A stretch of DNA of 44,113 nucleotides from positions 1 through 44,113 of the forward strand of contig CAMBPB010000016.1 in assembly GCA_945869465.1 (NCBI GenBank), in the 5' to 3' direction. This DNA is from Prosthecobacter debontii. GTDB taxonomy: Bacteria > Verrucomicrobiota > Verrucomicrobiia > Verrucomicrobiales > Akkermansiaceae. Numbering within the stretch: position 1 is the first letter of the stretch; each line of letters starts with the position of its first letter. Of the stretch, positions 24,203-32,377 are shown piece by piece. The notes beneath the pieces are model-generated. The model saw only the letters and a list, made by a program, of their open reading frames with translations, searched no databases and was not told the origin of the DNA. The translations under genes were made by a program, and so were the position numbers.

Positions 24203-25933
24203 TTATTGTTTGGATTTCAGTTCGAGCCATCGGATTGCAACACCTCTCTGCATCGGAGCGGAAATGCGCAAAGTCCTTGTACCCTTTTCCAGTTTCACCG
24301 CCACCGGATCGGTCGTCACCCACACCCCGTGGGTGCTGGGGATGTTGACGGTCGCCAGCTTGTTCTCGCCAATGCCGACGTCCAACACCTGCTCGAGGTT
24401 GACCACCGCCACTCTTGCCACGAATTCATAATTCCCCGACTCGGGAACCTCGACCGGGTAGTCCACCCAGCAGGTCTTCATGTTCTTCTGAAGATTGAGT
24501 TGTTTGCCGCCGGTGAAACAATCGAGCACATAGACGCAGCCCTTCTGTTCGCTCGGAAAGGCGGCTTCGGCAAAGCTGTTGGAAAACGTTTCGGCTTCGA
24601 TGTGGATAGTGCCCGGCACGACCTTGAACGGTTCTTCCGGGACGGCGGGCGCGGTCACCACACCTGATGCCGAGGTCTTGGCCACACCTTCCACATTCGG
24701 GTCGATTTCCGGCGCGGGAGCGGGGGCCGGCGCGGCAGGCGCAACCGGAGCCGCCGCGCGGATTTTGCTAGCCACGGCGCGGATCGCCTCCGCCTGTTCC
24801 TTGGCGGCAACGCCCGAGGCCAGCCAGCGCAGGTGCTCGATTTGCGGGAATTCCGCCAGCGCCCGCTCATTGACCGCCTCAAGAAAGACCGGACCGGTGG
24901 TTCCATCGAGTTTCGACACATGCCAGCCCATGCCCTGATGGACTTTCCACGCACTGCCGGGCTGCGGCTGGGTTTCCGGATAGGCCGATTTTGCCGCCGC
25001 GCAGGCGTGGGCCGGTTGCCCCACGCCGATCGCGGGAATCCCGAACGCCTGACACACGAAAACCGCCCATGAGGAGCGGGGGCCGCACTTGCCGCCGCCG
25101 GTCAGCACATTCTGATAACTGCCTGCAAACTGAATCGGCGAGTTCCTGCGCCACACTTCGCGAGTGGTTTCCACGACCTGCTCGTTGACGCGCAAGTCGG
25201 GCCGCCACGTGTTGACCATTTCGCGTGCCCAGGTGAGATCCTCATTGGAGCCGCCCGACTGGACGACCTTGGTGTATTCCCACACGGTTAGGTTGTCGAA
25301 GCTTGGAAACAACTCCTTGTTCTTGTGTGCGGCCTTGAAATACTGATAGCGCGCCAATGGCGCCACCGGCTTTTCCGGCTGACCGGCGCCGCGGGCGCCG
25401 CTGCCGGGCGGGGCGATGGCGGTGGCCATGGCAAGTTTCCGATAGATGCCCTCCTTGGCGTCGGGATCGGCCTTGAGAATCGTCCGCCAGATATCGAGGG
25501 CCGCCGGAGATACGCTGTAAGCGTTTTCATCACGGTTAGGGATTGCGGTAGGACCGACTGCGCCGAGAAACAAATCCATGACCTCCGTGTTCTTCAGAAT
25601 CCATCCGAGAAACGCCGGGTTGGCGGGATCCGCCTTGGCGAAAGCCCCGATCTTATCGGCACCGAGTTTGGCAATGAACTGCCGTTGATCCAGGGTGTTC
25701 ACGAACGCCGGATCCTTGAGCAGATCCTTCAATGCGGCATCGGTGATTTTGCCCGGCTCCGCAGGCACCTTTTGTCCCAGCCAAGTAGATAGATTGGAAA
25801 AGTAGCCGGTGAAATCACCACTGGTGGCCGCCGCATCCAGATCCTTGGCATTGGGTTCCCATGCCTGGACATTCGCGGGCAACAGCAGCAACAGGCTGTA
25901 AATACCGAGCCATCGCGTCGATTGGTTCTTCAT
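24203..25933 (-). CDS. Secreted transglutaminase-like protein with a CBM-like C-terminus
   Basis: A 576-residue exported protein. The signal peptide ends near NVQAWEP. A helical N-terminal region (about 30-270) is followed by a transglutaminase/papain-like core: the Cys lies in GGGKCGPRSSWAVFVCQAFG (Cys283), with GIPAIGVGQPAHACAAAK providing a His (about 309) and GMGWHVSKLDGTTGPVF a second His region. Then a Pro/Ala linker (about 395-415) leads to a C-terminal beta-sandwich: GTIHIEAETFSNSFAEAAF, CWVDYPVEVPESGNYEFVAR, and GTRTLRISAPMQRGVAIRWL. That last part has the pattern of CBM6/35-like carbohydrate-binding modules. Function is unknown; cutting or crosslinking of protein attached to glycan is one possibility. 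ATG at 25933 was preferred over a TTG three codons upstream. Confidence 0.72.
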   Translation of the reverse strand: MKNQSTRWLGIYSLLLLLPANVQAWEPNAKDLDAAATSGDFTGYFSNLSTWLGQKVPAEPGKITDAALKDLLKDPAFVNTLDQRQFIAKLGADKIGAFAKADPANPAFLGWILKNTEVMDLFLGAVGPTAIPNRDENAYSVSPAALDIWRTILKADPDAKEGIYRKLAMATAIAPPGSGARGAGQPEKPVAPLARYQYFKAAHKNKELFPSFDNLTVWEYTKVVQSGGSNEDLTWAREMVNTWRPDLRVNEQVVETTREVWRRNSPIQFAGSYQNVLTGGGKCGPRSSWAVFVCQAFGIPAIGVGQPAHACAAAKSAYPETQPQPGSAWKVHQGMGWHVSKLDGTTGPVFLEAVNERALAEFPQIEHLRWLASGVAAKEQAEAIRAVASKIRAAAPVAPAAPAPAPAPEIDPNVEGVAKTSASGVVTAPAVPEEPFKVVPGTIHIEAETFSNSFAEAAFPSEQKGCVYVLDCFTGGKQLNLQKNMKTCWVDYPVEVPESGNYEFVARVAVVNLEQVLDVGIGENKLATVNIPSTHGVWVTTDPVAVKLEKGTRTLRISAPMQRGVAIRWLELKSKQ

Positions 25934-25957
25934 TGGGTTCAATGTGTGTTGTGCGGA

Positions 25958-26980
25958 TTATTTCTTTTCGGAAGGCCCCGTTGGATTGGCCGGAGCTTTC
26001 GGGCCGCCGAGCAATTCCACCATCGCCTTGCCCATGCCTTCGCCAATCAAATAGTAACTCTCGGCGTTGCAGCACCAGTGATAGGCGATCGGGCGCGGCG
26101 AAACGCTTCCGTGGCGGAAAAAGTCGCGGGTCTCCACATAACGCACGGTGTCTTTGAACTCATTGGACTTCGCCACCGCCGCCTGCGCATCCATGACCAT
26201 CAGCCGCCGGTCGGTCTTCTGGTTCCAACCGCCAAAGCCGCTGCCGCCGATCACAAACGGCAGTTTCGGCAAACCGAGGTCCTTGCGCACGTCGCGGATA
26301 AAGTTGCCCATGTTCTTTTCATACTCCTTCGAGTCATCCATGCTGCATCCATCGTTCCAGCCCTGGTGCCAGCCGAAGCCGACGATCTCAACCCCCTTGT
26401 CGCCCAGGTCGGGGAAATCGGTCTTGAGGGTTGCGAGTTGTTTTTTCACCCCCGCAATCATGCCGTCATACTGATCGCCGACCCCCGGGCCGCGCTCCAG
26501 TTCGGCGTTTTTTCCCTTGGCCTTGCCGGAACTTGGCGGCCGCCACGGACCCGCGAGACTGCAGCCGCCCGGTCCGAACTTGATGAGCAACACCGGATTC
26601 TCAAGATAGTCCCCGACCATCCATCCGAATGCGAGCTCGGGCCCGATCGCGTTGCTTGCCGCGCTCTTGCCGATGGTCAGCGGGCACTTCGTCGCATAGT
26701 AGGAAAGCGACACGTCATCACGCACGATCCAGTTTCCATCCTTGTCCAGAAGATGCTTGAAGCGCGGTGCTGTGGCCGGGTCTTGGGTCAGGGTTTCTAG
26801 GGTTCCCTTCTGGTCCGGTTGTCCCTTGATGACGCCATGGCCTTCCATGTTCGACTGTCCGGCGAGAATGAAGACCTTGACCGGCCCCTTGCCTGCCTGC
26901 GCCGCACCTGCCTGCCCCAAAGACAGCAGACCGAAGGCCGCACCGCTCAGGATGAATTGATGGATTCGTTCGGATTTCAT
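25958..26980 (-). CDS. Sialate O-acetylesterase domain (SASA) secreted hydrolase
   Basis: A 340-residue exported esterase. The signal peptide ends near AGAAQAGKG. The catalytic core has the nucleophile in VFILAGQSNMEGHG, the middle motif FGPGGCSLAGPWRPP, the oxyanion-type segment VGFGWHQGWNDGCS, and the C-terminal AYHWCCNAESYYLIGEG that supplies the His. This is the PF03629-type carbohydrate acetylesterase common in Planctomycetes and Verrucomicrobia. It is a different subtype from the 531-residue esterase 2.5 kb away. It precedes the transglutaminase-like gene by 24 bases on the same strand, so it is probably the first gene of a four-gene esterase operon (26980 down to 21790). Confidence 0.85.
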   Translation of the reverse strand: MKSERIHQFILSGAAFGLLSLGQAGAAQAGKGPVKVFILAGQSNMEGHGVIKGQPDQKGTLETLTQDPATAPRFKHLLDKDGNWIVRDDVSLSYYATKCPLTIGKSAASNAIGPELAFGWMVGDYLENPVLLIKFGPGGCSLAGPWRPPSSGKAKGKNAELERGPGVGDQYDGMIAGVKKQLATLKTDFPDLGDKGVEIVGFGWHQGWNDGCSMDDSKEYEKNMGNFIRDVRKDLGLPKLPFVIGGSGFGGWNQKTDRRLMVMDAQAAVAKSNEFKDTVRYVETRDFFRHGSVSPRPIAYHWCCNAESYYLIGEGMGKAMVELLGGPKAPANPTGPSEKK

Positions 26981-27152
26981 GTCTCGAATGTTCGCTGAAA
27001 TTTCCCACGCATATTCCACACACCGCGGAGGGAGTGCAATCGCCCCAATACGCGCGGCAGCCCGGTCCCTTTTCAAATTTCTTCATCCTCCGGCCGCACG
27101 GACACTTGGAGTCCGCGGACTTGCCACGACCTCTCCACAGGCAGAGATTTAT

Positions 27153-27175
27153 AAGGGCCTGCTAATTCAGGCCTT
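27153..27175 (-). terminator. Hairpin after the LOG-family gene
   Basis: GGCCTG/CAGGCC form a 6-bp stem, extendable with a one-base bulge, around a 6-base loop. It lies 13 bases beyond the minus-strand stop of the LOG gene. The following minus-strand bases are only moderately T-rich (TTATAAAT). Confidence 0.4.
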
Positions 27176-27187
27176 CGGCAGGAAAAC

Positions 27188-28012
27188 CTAACGTCCCAGC
27201 GATTTTTCCCCGAGAATGCGCATCGGCCTGGGAGTGCGTTTGCGGCGCAGGCCGAATTGCCGCACGGCGTGCCGCTGAAGATGCGCCACCGCGTCCTCAA
27301 TGTCGTCGGTGAAGAAAATCAACTCCGGATCGTCCGGGCTGATCGTGCCCTCCTCCGCCATCTGATAGACAAAATCCATCAGCGGCTGCCAATAGTCCTT
27401 GCCCATCAGGATGATCGGGAATCCCTTGAGTTTTCCGGTCTGGATGAGCGTCATTGTTTCAAACATCTCGTCCAGCGTGCCGGCACCGCCGGGCATCACG
27501 ATAAAGGCGTAGGAATACTTCACCAGCACCACCTTGCGGGTGAAGAAGTAACGCATGGTGATCGAATGTTGGACGTAGGGATTGAGTTCCTGTTCGAAGG
27601 GCAGTTCGATGTTCACGCCGATCGAACGTCCGCCGATTTCGTGTGCGCCCTGATTGCCAGCCTGCATGATTCCCGGTCCGCCACCGGTCATCACGGTGAA
27701 GCCGAGTCGGGCGCAGGCGGCACCCATGCCGCGGGCCATTTCATAATAGCGCGAGCCTGGTTTGGTCCGCGCCGAGCCGAAAATCGTGACGCATGGCCCG
27801 GCGAAATGCAGCGCGCGGAAGGCCGTCAGCAGGTCTTTAGCCACCCGGAACAGGGTCATGAAATTGTGCAGGCGGGAACTCGGTCCGGACAGCAGCGTGC
27901 GGTCCTCGATCTCCAACTCGAAGAGCTCTTGTTTGCGGATTTCCTCTTCGGTGATTTTCTGCGTCTCGTCGATTTGCGGCAGGATCGGGACTTCGGGTGG
28001 ATTCACGCCCAT
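27188..28012 (-). CDS. LOG-family nucleotide hydrolase (TIGR00730-like)
   Basis: A 274-residue protein of the LOG (lonely guy) family, whose plant and bacterial members cleave cytokinin riboside 5'-monophosphates or related nucleotides to free bases. The Rossmann-like start is CVTIFGSARTKPGSRYYE, followed by TVMTGGGPGIMQAGNQGA, and the family signature PGGAGTLDEMFET is complete, with the catalytic Glu and the phosphate-binding glycines. An N-terminal 60-residue extension with charged helices is present, as in the larger bacterial LOG subfamily. ATG 28012 fits this. It stands between the esterase locus and the 125-bp repeat array. Confidence 0.88.
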   Translation of the reverse strand: MGVNPPEVPILPQIDETQKITEEEIRKQELFELEIEDRTLLSGPSSRLHNFMTLFRVAKDLLTAFRALHFAGPCVTIFGSARTKPGSRYYEMARGMGAACARLGFTVMTGGGPGIMQAGNQGAHEIGGRSIGVNIELPFEQELNPYVQHSITMRYFFTRKVVLVKYSYAFIVMPGGAGTLDEMFETMTLIQTGKLKGFPIILMGKDYWQPLMDFVYQMAEEGTISPDDPELIFFTDDIEDAVAHLQRHAVRQFGLRRKRTPRPMRILGEKSLGR

Positions 28013-28621
28013 GACCTAGCACACGCCACGCGCGAATGAAAAACCGAATTTCCGCCCGGCTCCTGCCGCGCAGGGCGGATTTTTGCACGGGGCAGTGCGG
28101 TTGCGCCGGGACCGCGAGTCTGTGACTCGCCTGACCATGATCTGAGAGAGAATCCGCCATGCGGGGTCTTGGCTTTCACATCTCATGGGCGTGCGGGTTT
28201 GGAAACCCGCGCTCCCGGCGGTTCGTTGCCCTGGGACCGCGAGTCGGTGACTCGCCTGACCCTGATCTGAGAAAGAATCCGCCATGCGCGGCCTTCGCTT
28301 TCACATCTCATGGGCGTGCGGGTTTGGAAACCCGCGCTCCCAGCGGTTCATTGCCCTAGGACCGCGAGTCTGTGACTCGCCTGACCATGATCTGAGAAAG
28401 AAGCCGCCATGCGGGGCCTTGGCTTGCACATCTCATGGGCGTCCGGGTTTGGAAACCCGCGCTCCCGGCGGTTCATTGCACCGGGACCGCGAGTCGGTGA
28501 CTCGCCTGACCCTGATCTGAGAAAGAGTCCGCCATCTTCAGTTGCATCACGCACGGAATCCGCCCCCGACTAAAAATCCCGATGGCCAGCTTCCCGTTTC
28601 CGGGTGGTCGTTGCCATCCGA
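28013..28621. other. Repeat-filled intergenic region, no gene
   Basis: Apart from the 125-bp array there are about 90 bases before it (28013-28101) and 86 after it (28536-28621) with no gene. Frames through the array on both strands give Pro/Arg/Gly-rich repeated peptides and start at repeat-internal ATGs, so they are not genes. Confidence 0.65.
28102..28535. repeat. Tandem array of a 125-bp unit (3.5 copies)
   Basis: A core ACCGCGAGTC recurs at 28111, 28236, 28361 and 28486, an exact spacing of 125 bases each time. The last copy stops at about 28535. Each full unit contains two hairpins: CGAGTC..GACTCG and GCGGGTTT-GG-AAACCCGC, the second followed by GCTCC. Copies 1 and 3 share variants (GTCTGTGACTCG, GACCATGA) and copies 2 and 4 share others (GTCGGTGACTCG, GACCCTGA). 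The array therefore seems to come from duplication of a two-unit block. The unit length is not a multiple of three, and the open frames across it have no gene features. It lies between the LOG gene and a DUF1501 gene. Confidence 0.92.
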
Positions 28622-30040
28622 TCACGCGAGAATCGGGCGAACCACCTTTCCCGCCACGTCGGTTAGACGAAAGTCGCGGCCTTGGGTGCGGAAGGTGAGT
28701 TGCTCGTGGTCGATGCCAAGTTGGTGGAGGACGGTCGCGTGCAGGTCGTGGACGTGGACCGGGTTTTCGGTGGTGTGATAGCCGAATTCGTCGGTTGCGC
28801 CATAGGTGATGCCGGGTTTCATGCCGCCACCAGCGAGCCACATGGTGAAGGCATGCGGGTGGTGGTCGCGGCCCCAGGTTTTCCCCGCCACCTGGGCCAC
28901 CGGAGTGCGGCCGAACTCGCCGCCCCAAATGACGAGCGTGTCTTCCAGCAGTCCGCGCTGTTTGAGATCGGCGATGAGCGCGGCCGCGGGCTGGTCGGAG
29001 GCGGCGCACTGGCGCTTGTGCTCCATGTCGATGTTGGTGTGCGAGTCCCAGCCGCGGTCATAGAGCTGCACGAAGCGCACGCCGCGTTCGACCAGCCGCC
29101 GGGCTAACAGGCAGTTGCGGGCGAACGACGGTTTTTCGGGGTGCGCGCCGTAGAGTTTGAGAATGTGCTGTGGTTCCTGCTTGAGATCGGCCAGCGCCGG
29201 CACGCTGGCCTGCATGCGGAATGCCAGCTCGTAGGAGGCGATGCGCGAGGCGATCTCCGGATCGGCCAGGGAGTTGCTCTGGCGGTGGTTCATCCACTGG
29301 ATCATGTCGAGCTCGTGGCGGCGGTCGGCGGTGGTGACGCCCGCCGGATTGGCCAGATGCAATACCGGAGCGCCGCTGTTGCGGAACGGCACTCCGGCAT
29401 GGCGCGAGTCCAGAAAACCATTACCCCAGAAGCTCTGCAACAACGGCTGGCCATCGCTCGTTCCGGATGTTAGAACGACATATGCGGGCAGGTCCTGGTT
29501 CTCCGATCCCAGTCCGTATGAAAGCCATGCGCCGAGCGTGGGGCGGTCGCCTAGCAGCGTGCCGCAGTTCATGAAGTTCACGGCCGGGTCATGCACGTTC
29601 GTATCGGTGTGCATCGACCGGATCACCGTGAGTTCGTCGGCGACTTTGGCCAGATGCGGCAGCAACTCGGATATCACCATGCCGGACTGGCCGTGCCGCT
29701 GAAACTCATAGGGAGATCCCTTGAGGCTCGGGGTGCCGCGGATCAGGGCGAACTGCTGGTGGTTTTTGAGTAACTCCGGCGGGATTGTTTTGCCGTCGAG
29801 TTGGTTGAGTCTGGGTTTGGGATCGAACAAATCGACGTGCGACGGCCCGCCGGCCATGAAGAGAAAGATGACGCGCCTGGCTTTTGGGATGAGTTGCGGG
29901 AGGCCGGGCAAACCGCTGGAGCCAGCGGCGAACAGCTTGGGTTTCAGCAAGGATGCCAGCGCGAGGGGTCCCAGCCCCGCGGCCGAGCGCCCGAGAAAGG
30001 CTCTTCTTGATAGAGCGGCGGCGAGGGAAGGGGACATCAT
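28622..30040 (-). CDS. DUF1501 exported protein, PSCyt1 partner
   Basis: A 472-residue protein. Its N-terminus MMSPSLAAALSRRAFLGRSA is a twin-arginine signal (SRRAFL). The body has the DUF1501 pattern: VIFLFMAGGPSHVDLFDPKP, TVIRSMHTDTNVHDPAVNFM, then VRFVQLYDRGWDSHTNI and VIWGGEFGRTPV, with metal-binding-type Asp/His residues reminiscent of the alkaline-phosphatase/sulfatase clan. The function is unknown; it is nearly always encoded next to PSCyt1/PSD1 proteins, as here. Its ATG overlaps the TGA of the cytochrome gene (TGATG), which indicates translational coupling. Confidence 0.9.
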   Translation of the reverse strand: MMSPSLAAALSRRAFLGRSAAGLGPLALASLLKPKLFAAGSSGLPGLPQLIPKARRVIFLFMAGGPSHVDLFDPKPRLNQLDGKTIPPELLKNHQQFALIRGTPSLKGSPYEFQRHGQSGMVISELLPHLAKVADELTVIRSMHTDTNVHDPAVNFMNCGTLLGDRPTLGAWLSYGLGSENQDLPAYVVLTSGTSDGQPLLQSFWGNGFLDSRHAGVPFRNSGAPVLHLANPAGVTTADRRHELDMIQWMNHRQSNSLADPEIASRIASYELAFRMQASVPALADLKQEPQHILKLYGAHPEKPSFARNCLLARRLVERGVRFVQLYDRGWDSHTNIDMEHKRQCAASDQPAAALIADLKQRGLLEDTLVIWGGEFGRTPVAQVAGKTWGRDHHPHAFTMWLAGGGMKPGITYGATDEFGYHTTENPVHVHDLHATVLHQLGIDHEQLTFRTQGRDFRLTDVAGKVVRPILA

Positions 30041-32196
30041 CAGGGGCGGGTCAGGGTTTCATCGAGATTCATCAGCACCGTGGCAATGCTCGACCACGCG
30101 GCGGGCAGGTCGTCCGGGTAGCGCCGGGTTTGTTGTTCGATGAATGTTAGAAAGCGGGACTGTTCCGGCGCGTCGGGCTTGCGACTCAGGCAGAGCCGGA
30201 AGGCAAGCTCAAGACGGGCGGGGTTGTCCGCCGGCGCTTCAGTTAGAACGCGTTGCGCCATGGCGCGGGCGGCTTCCACGAAGATGGGATCGTTGAGGGT
30301 GACGAGCGCCTGGGTTGGCAGGTTGGCGGTATTGCGGCGGGCGGTGCAAACGGCGCGGGCCGGGGCGTCAAGCAGTTCCATGGTGGGATGCAGGGCCATC
30401 CGGCGCCAGTAGATGTAAAGGCTCTTGAAGTGCAGGGAGTGGCCGGTGCTGGTGGTCCATTTGCCGGGCAGGTCGCGATCCTCCCAGTATTGGTCAGGCT
30501 GTGGCGGGAAGACACTGCGGCCACTGGTGGCAGGCTTGAGCAGGCCGCCGATGGCGAGCGCCTGATCGCGGATTTGCTCAGCGGGCAGGCGCACCCGCGG
30601 CATGCACATCAGCCAGCGGTTCTGTGGGTCGCGGGCGGCGAGCTGCGGCGGAATGCGTGCGGTCTGGCGATAGGTGGCCGAGGTGACGATCTGGCGGTGC
30701 AAGCGTTTCATGTCCCAGCCGGACTCGACGAATTCGCAGGCCAGCCAATCCAGCAACTCCGGATGCGCGGGCCATTCGCCGCGAAGACCGAAATCCGCGG
30801 GTGTCCGCACCAGGCCGTAACCGAAACAGCTTTGCCAGAAACGGTTCACAACGACCCGGGCGACCAGGGGGTTGTTGCCGTTCACCAGCCAGCGGGCGAA
30901 TTCCAGCCGGTTGCGCGGCTGTTGTGTTTCCGTGAGGCCGAACATCGCGGGAACACCCGGAGTCACCTTGTCGCCGGGCGTGAGGAAATTTCCCCGCAGA
31001 TGCACGAAGGTCTCGCGCGGCTGAAGGCGTTCCTTCATCACCGGAATGGATAGTTTCTGTTTGTCGGCCGTTTCGATTTCTATATGAGGCCCTCCTTGGG
31101 TGAACCCTTCGCCGGAGTGCTCGATGTTATTGAAGAGCGCGAACATCCGATAGTAATCCACTTGGGGAATGGGATCGAACTTGTGGTCGTGGCACTCCGC
31201 GCATCCCATCGTCAGTCCGAGCCAGACCGTTGCCGTGGTGTTGAGGCGGTCCACCACGCCCTTGAGCCGGTATTCCTCCGTCGGATAAGTCTGGCCCTTC
31301 GCCTGCGGAGCATTGCGGTGAAAGGCGGAGGCGACGCGCTGTTCGGTGCTCGCATCCGGCAGCATGTCGCCGGCGAGTTGATCGATGGTGAATTGATCGA
31401 ACGGCTGATTGCGCTGGGTGGCCGCGATCACCCAGTCGCGGAACGGCCAGATGTCGTGTGGCTTGTCGTCGGCATAGCCGCGCGTGTCGGCGTAGCGGGC
31501 AAGGTCGAGCCAGTCCTGCGCGCGGCGTTCGGCATAATCCCGGGTGGCCATCAAGCGGTCCACCACCCGCTCATAGGCCTGCGCCGAAGAGTCAGCGAGG
31601 AAGGCCTCGAGCTCTGCGGGGCTTGGCGGCAATCCGGTGAGATCGAGCGTCACGCGGCGGATCAGCGTGGTGCGGTCGGCCTCCGGTGAGGGGACCTGTC
31701 CTTCGCGTTTCAGACGGCCGGCAATGAACGCATCGATCGGGTTGGCGTGTGCGCCAGGCGGGACCGGCGGCCGGCGCGGCGCGGCAAACGCCCAGTGTTT
31801 CTGATAGTGCGCGCCCTGCCCGATCCACTCGCGGAGGATGTCTTTTTCCGCGGGTGCCAGGGTTTTGTGCGACTTCCGCGGCGGCATGATTTCATCCGGA
31901 TCGGTGGCATGGATGCGGACCCACAGCTCACTGCCCTTGAGATCGCCGGGACGGATCGCCACCGTGCCGCTCTCCGTTTGGCCATAGGCACCCTCCGCCG
32001 TATCCAGCCGCAGCCCTGCCTTGCGCGTCTTTGCGTCGAAGCCGTGGCAGGCAAAACATTTGTCCGCGAGAATCGGGCGGATGTCCCGGTTGAACTCGAT
32101 TTCGCTTCCTGTAGCCGAGGTCAGCCACGCGACGGTGCCCGCGAGGGCGATTCGCGTTGTGGCCGCCGCACATCCCTGCATCCGCATGCGGGCCAT
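30040..32196 (-). CDS. PSCyt1/PSCyt2/PSD1 secreted cytochrome-like protein
   Basis: A 718-residue exported protein with the three-part architecture of the Planctomycetes-Verrucomicrobia cytochromes. PSCyt1 comes first, with heme motif CFACH after EFNRDIRPILADK and the distal MPPRKSHKTL. PSCyt2 (DUF1549) follows: PIDAFIAGRLKREGQ, RRVTLDLTGLPPSPAELEAF, WLDLARYADTRGY and CAECHDHKFDPIPQVDYY with a second CxxCH. The last third is PSD1 (DUF1553): RLEFARWLVNGNNPLVARVV and FWQSCFGYGLVRTPADFG. The signal peptide is about residues 1-30. Its stop overlaps the start of the DUF1501 gene. These pairs are proposed to take part in periplasmic redox reactions during polysaccharide use, but no reaction has been shown to my knowledge. 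Confidence 0.9.
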   Translation of the reverse strand: MARMRMQGCAAATTRIALAGTVAWLTSATGSEIEFNRDIRPILADKCFACHGFDAKTRKAGLRLDTAEGAYGQTESGTVAIRPGDLKGSELWVRIHATDPDEIMPPRKSHKTLAPAEKDILREWIGQGAHYQKHWAFAAPRRPPVPPGAHANPIDAFIAGRLKREGQVPSPEADRTTLIRRVTLDLTGLPPSPAELEAFLADSSAQAYERVVDRLMATRDYAERRAQDWLDLARYADTRGYADDKPHDIWPFRDWVIAATQRNQPFDQFTIDQLAGDMLPDASTEQRVASAFHRNAPQAKGQTYPTEEYRLKGVVDRLNTTATVWLGLTMGCAECHDHKFDPIPQVDYYRMFALFNNIEHSGEGFTQGGPHIEIETADKQKLSIPVMKERLQPRETFVHLRGNFLTPGDKVTPGVPAMFGLTETQQPRNRLEFARWLVNGNNPLVARVVVNRFWQSCFGYGLVRTPADFGLRGEWPAHPELLDWLACEFVESGWDMKRLHRQIVTSATYRQTARIPPQLAARDPQNRWLMCMPRVRLPAEQIRDQALAIGGLLKPATSGRSVFPPQPDQYWEDRDLPGKWTTSTGHSLHFKSLYIYWRRMALHPTMELLDAPARAVCTARRNTANLPTQALVTLNDPIFVEAARAMAQRVLTEAPADNPARLELAFRLCLSRKPDAPEQSRFLTFIEQQTRRYPDDLPAAWSSIATVLMNLDETLTRP

Positions 32197-32274
32197 CTAC
32201 GGGACGGCCCGGGCCCATGTTGCTGCGGAGTGCAAAAAGCGTATTGATCCCAGTCCCTCGACTTTGCCGCCAAC

Positions 32275-32342
32275 TCAATACGCCCGGCGCGGCAGGGCAT
32301 TGGCGGCGGCGGAGTTGGTGATCTTGGGTGCCTGGGGATCCC
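32275..32342 (-). pseudogene. C-terminal remnant of a Gfo/Idh oxidoreductase
   Basis: On the minus strand this 68-base stretch reads DPQAPKITNSAAANALPRRA followed by a Tyr and a stop. It matches the end of the intact oxidoreductases in this window (compare WDAQALTITNSDEANARLRR in the second paralogue). The rest of the gene is missing upstream, where the PSCyt1 gene and a short gap now lie. One base change would restore the conserved Trp before Asp. Confidence 0.5.
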
Positions 32343-32377
32343 TGGCTGGATTGCAAAGGGATAGGGCATTGCGCGGG

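Noticed and set aside
27096..27112. A palindrome-like GGAC...GTCC near the LOG gene
   Set aside because: The stem is only 4-5 bp with a large loop and no matching flank, so it is not clearly part of the hairpin family.
28159..28520. Small frames beginning MRGLGFHISWACGFG and similar in the 125-bp repeats
   Set aside because: Peptides repeat with the DNA unit and start at unit-internal ATGs; there is no evidence of translation.
28102..28535. A CRISPR array
   Set aside because: The 125-bp units are contiguous, near-identical along their length, and have no spacers; no cas genes are nearby.
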